The position numbers were made by a program, and so were the translations under genes. The notes below the pieces were generated by a model, which did not search any database, was not told the DNA's origin, and worked only from the letters and a program-made list of their open reading frames with translations. From Clostridia bacterium (GTDB lineage Bacteria; Bacillota_A; Clostridia; Christensenellales; Aristaeellaceae), in the NCBI GenBank assembly GCA_017648805.1, contig JAGCIC010000154.1, positions 1 through 7,006 of the forward strand: 7,006 nt of DNA, read 5' to 3'. Numbering within the stretch: position 1 is the stretch's first letter; each line of letters begins with the position of its first letter. Below, piece by piece: positions 6,035-7,006 of this stretch.

Positions 6035-7006
6035 CTACACTTTTATTATATTGAAGGCGGCCGCCCGCCCCATGCGGTTCATCACCGCGAGCCCTATGTC
6101 CGTTTCGTCCACGGCTTCGGAAAAGATCGCCTTTACGCCCAGGTCGTCCATCTCCCTGAGCAGTGCGAACAGCCTGTGCGCCGCCTCCCGCTTGTCCTTT
6201 CCCAGGGACACCGTGTTCCTGCCGCCGTACAGGGAAAGGTGCGCTTCCATCGCGAAAACGCGCTTTTCTCCCTCGAAGGCGTCGTACAGCTCGATTATCT
6301 TCTTTGCCGCCGCGTTTTCTTCGCCCTCCACTATCGTAAGGCTGCCTTGGGGGGCGTAGTGGCGGTATTTCATGCCGGGGGAGCGCGCCACCTCGTTTTT
6401 GGCGAGGGGACGCATCACGCCCGCGTCCACTTCCACGTCGCCCAGCGCGTCGAGGATCATCTCTCTTGTGATCCCGCCCGGGCGCAGTATCCTTACCGGG
6501 AGCGTCCTCGCGTCTATGACCGTGCTCTCTACGCCCACATTCGCTTCCCCGCCGTCCAGTATCAGGGGTATGCGCCCCTTCATGTCGTCGTAAACATGTT
6601 TTGCCAAAGTGGGGCTGGGCCGGCCCGAGGTGTTGGCGCTGGGGGCGGCGATGGGCACGCCGCTGAGCCTTATAAGCTCCCGCGCCCATATGTTTTCCGG
6701 CAGGCGCACGCCCACGCTGTCCAGATGCGCGGTGCACTCAAGGCACACCCTTTCGCCCTTAGGCAGTATCATGGTGAGCGGGCCCGGCCAGAACCTGTCC
6801 GCCAGCGTCTTCGCCCAGGGCGGCAGTTCTCCCGAGATCACCCCGGGCAGCATCGACACATCCCATATATGGGCGATGAGCGGGTTGTCCTGGGGACGCC
6901 CCTTGGCTTCGAATATCCGGGCTATGGCGTCCGGGTTGCCCGCGTCCGCGCCCAGGCCGTACACGGTCTCGGTGGGGAACGCCACCACTTCGCCCGCGCG
7001 GATGAG
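6035..7006 (-). CDS. sua5: L-threonylcarbamoyladenylate synthase, Sua5/YwlC type, N-terminus beyond the window
   Basis: This enzyme makes threonylcarbamoyl-AMP from threonine, bicarbonate and ATP, the first step of the t6A37 modification of ANN-reading tRNAs (established for the family). The frame is open to the right edge. The GTG at 6988 is internal, since the preceding LIRAGE matches the family segment just before [16 protein letters not shown]. The 323 residues visible here lack probably 15-30 N-terminal residues, judged against a usual length near 345. The YrdC domain shows KGRPQDNPL (35-43), SANTSG (123-128), STVID (161-165) and RPGGIT (175-180). The interdomain linker motif [11 protein letters not shown] (209-219) and a C-terminal Sua5 domain ending in [10 protein letters not shown] (307-316) mark the long Sua5 form and not the short TsaC. 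It ends with TAG at 6037-6035, 10 bp before araB. Its promoter is outside the window. Confidence 0.95.
   Translation of the reverse strand, partial: LIRAGEVVAFPTETVYGLGADAGNPDAIARIFEAKGRPQDNPLIAHIWDVSMLPGVISGELPPWAKTLADRFWPGPLTMILPKGERVCLECTAHLDSVGVRLPENIWARELIRLSGVPIAAPSANTSGRPSPTLAKHVYDDMKGRIPLILDGGEANVGVESTVIDARTLPVRILRPGGITREMILDALGDVEVDAGVMRPLAKNEVARSPGMKYRHYAPQGSLTIVEGEENAAAKKIIELYDAFEGEKRVFAMEAHLSLYGGRNTVSLGKDKREAAHRLFALLREMDDLGVKAIFSEAVDETDIGLAVMNRMGRAAAFNIIKV

Noticed and set aside
4438..6054. 538-codon open frame on the plus strand opposite araB
   Set aside because: It is rich in His, Gly and Val in the way expected of an antisense frame to GC-rich coding DNA, shows no family motif, and lies fully opposite a convincing araB.
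6009..6737. 242-codon minus-strand frame overlapping sua5
   Set aside because: Its Arg/Gly-rich composition is typical of an out-of-frame reading of GC-rich DNA; Sua5 motifs are all in the other frame.
1..7006. CRISPR array, tRNA/rRNA, insertion sequence, prophage, toxin-antitoxin or defence genes
   Set aside because: No spaced repeats, transposase or integrase motifs, tRNA-like folds or small paired toxin genes were seen; the window is packed with ordinary genes.

Overview
The window reads as a chromosomal segment of a fairly GC-rich member of the Bacillota, probably Clostridia. The lineage call is inference. It rests on strong Shine-Dalgarno sequences of the GGAGG/GAGGTG type, sigma-A-like promoters, a TTG start, a LytR-CpsA-Psr (LCP) cell-wall ligase, a Sua5 with its C-terminal domain, and a substrate-binding protein of a type I associate with Clostridia. 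Every supportable gene lies on the minus strand, so transcription runs from high to low coordinates. Both ends of the window cut through genes.

Layout in transcription order. Region 7006-4366 holds a Sua5-type L-threonylcarbamoyladenylate synthase (start beyond the right edge) followed after 10 bp by an L-ribulokinase (araB), probably one transcript. Region 4369-3091 holds a near-consensus promoter whose -35 box covers the araB stop codon, an alpha-oxoamine synthase (glycine C-acetyltransferase/serine palmitoyltransferase-like), and its intrinsic terminator. Region 3073-2280 holds a decayed phosphate-type substrate-binding protein gene. It lacks its signal peptide and N-terminal part, is broken by a -1 frameshift, and is followed by a second intrinsic terminator. 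Region 2234-1 holds a good promoter, then a small two-helix membrane protein with a TTG start, an LCP-family protein 1 bp later, and a uroporphyrinogen-decarboxylase-like protein that overlaps the LCP stop by 4 bp and runs off the left edge.

The parts are mostly independent: tRNA t6A modification plus pentose catabolism, a CoA/amino-acid condensing enzyme, a dead transport gene, and a cell-envelope operon with an unrelated-looking cytosolic enzyme at its end. I found no CRISPR array, tRNA, rRNA, insertion sequence, phage gene or defence system. I do not see a new multi-gene system. The observations most worth checking are the broken binding-protein gene, the promoter embedded at the araB stop with a dyad between its boxes, and the uncertain substrate of the oxoamine synthase. 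There is no stretch over 300 bp without a gene. The longest gap (2187-2318) holds a terminator and a promoter.
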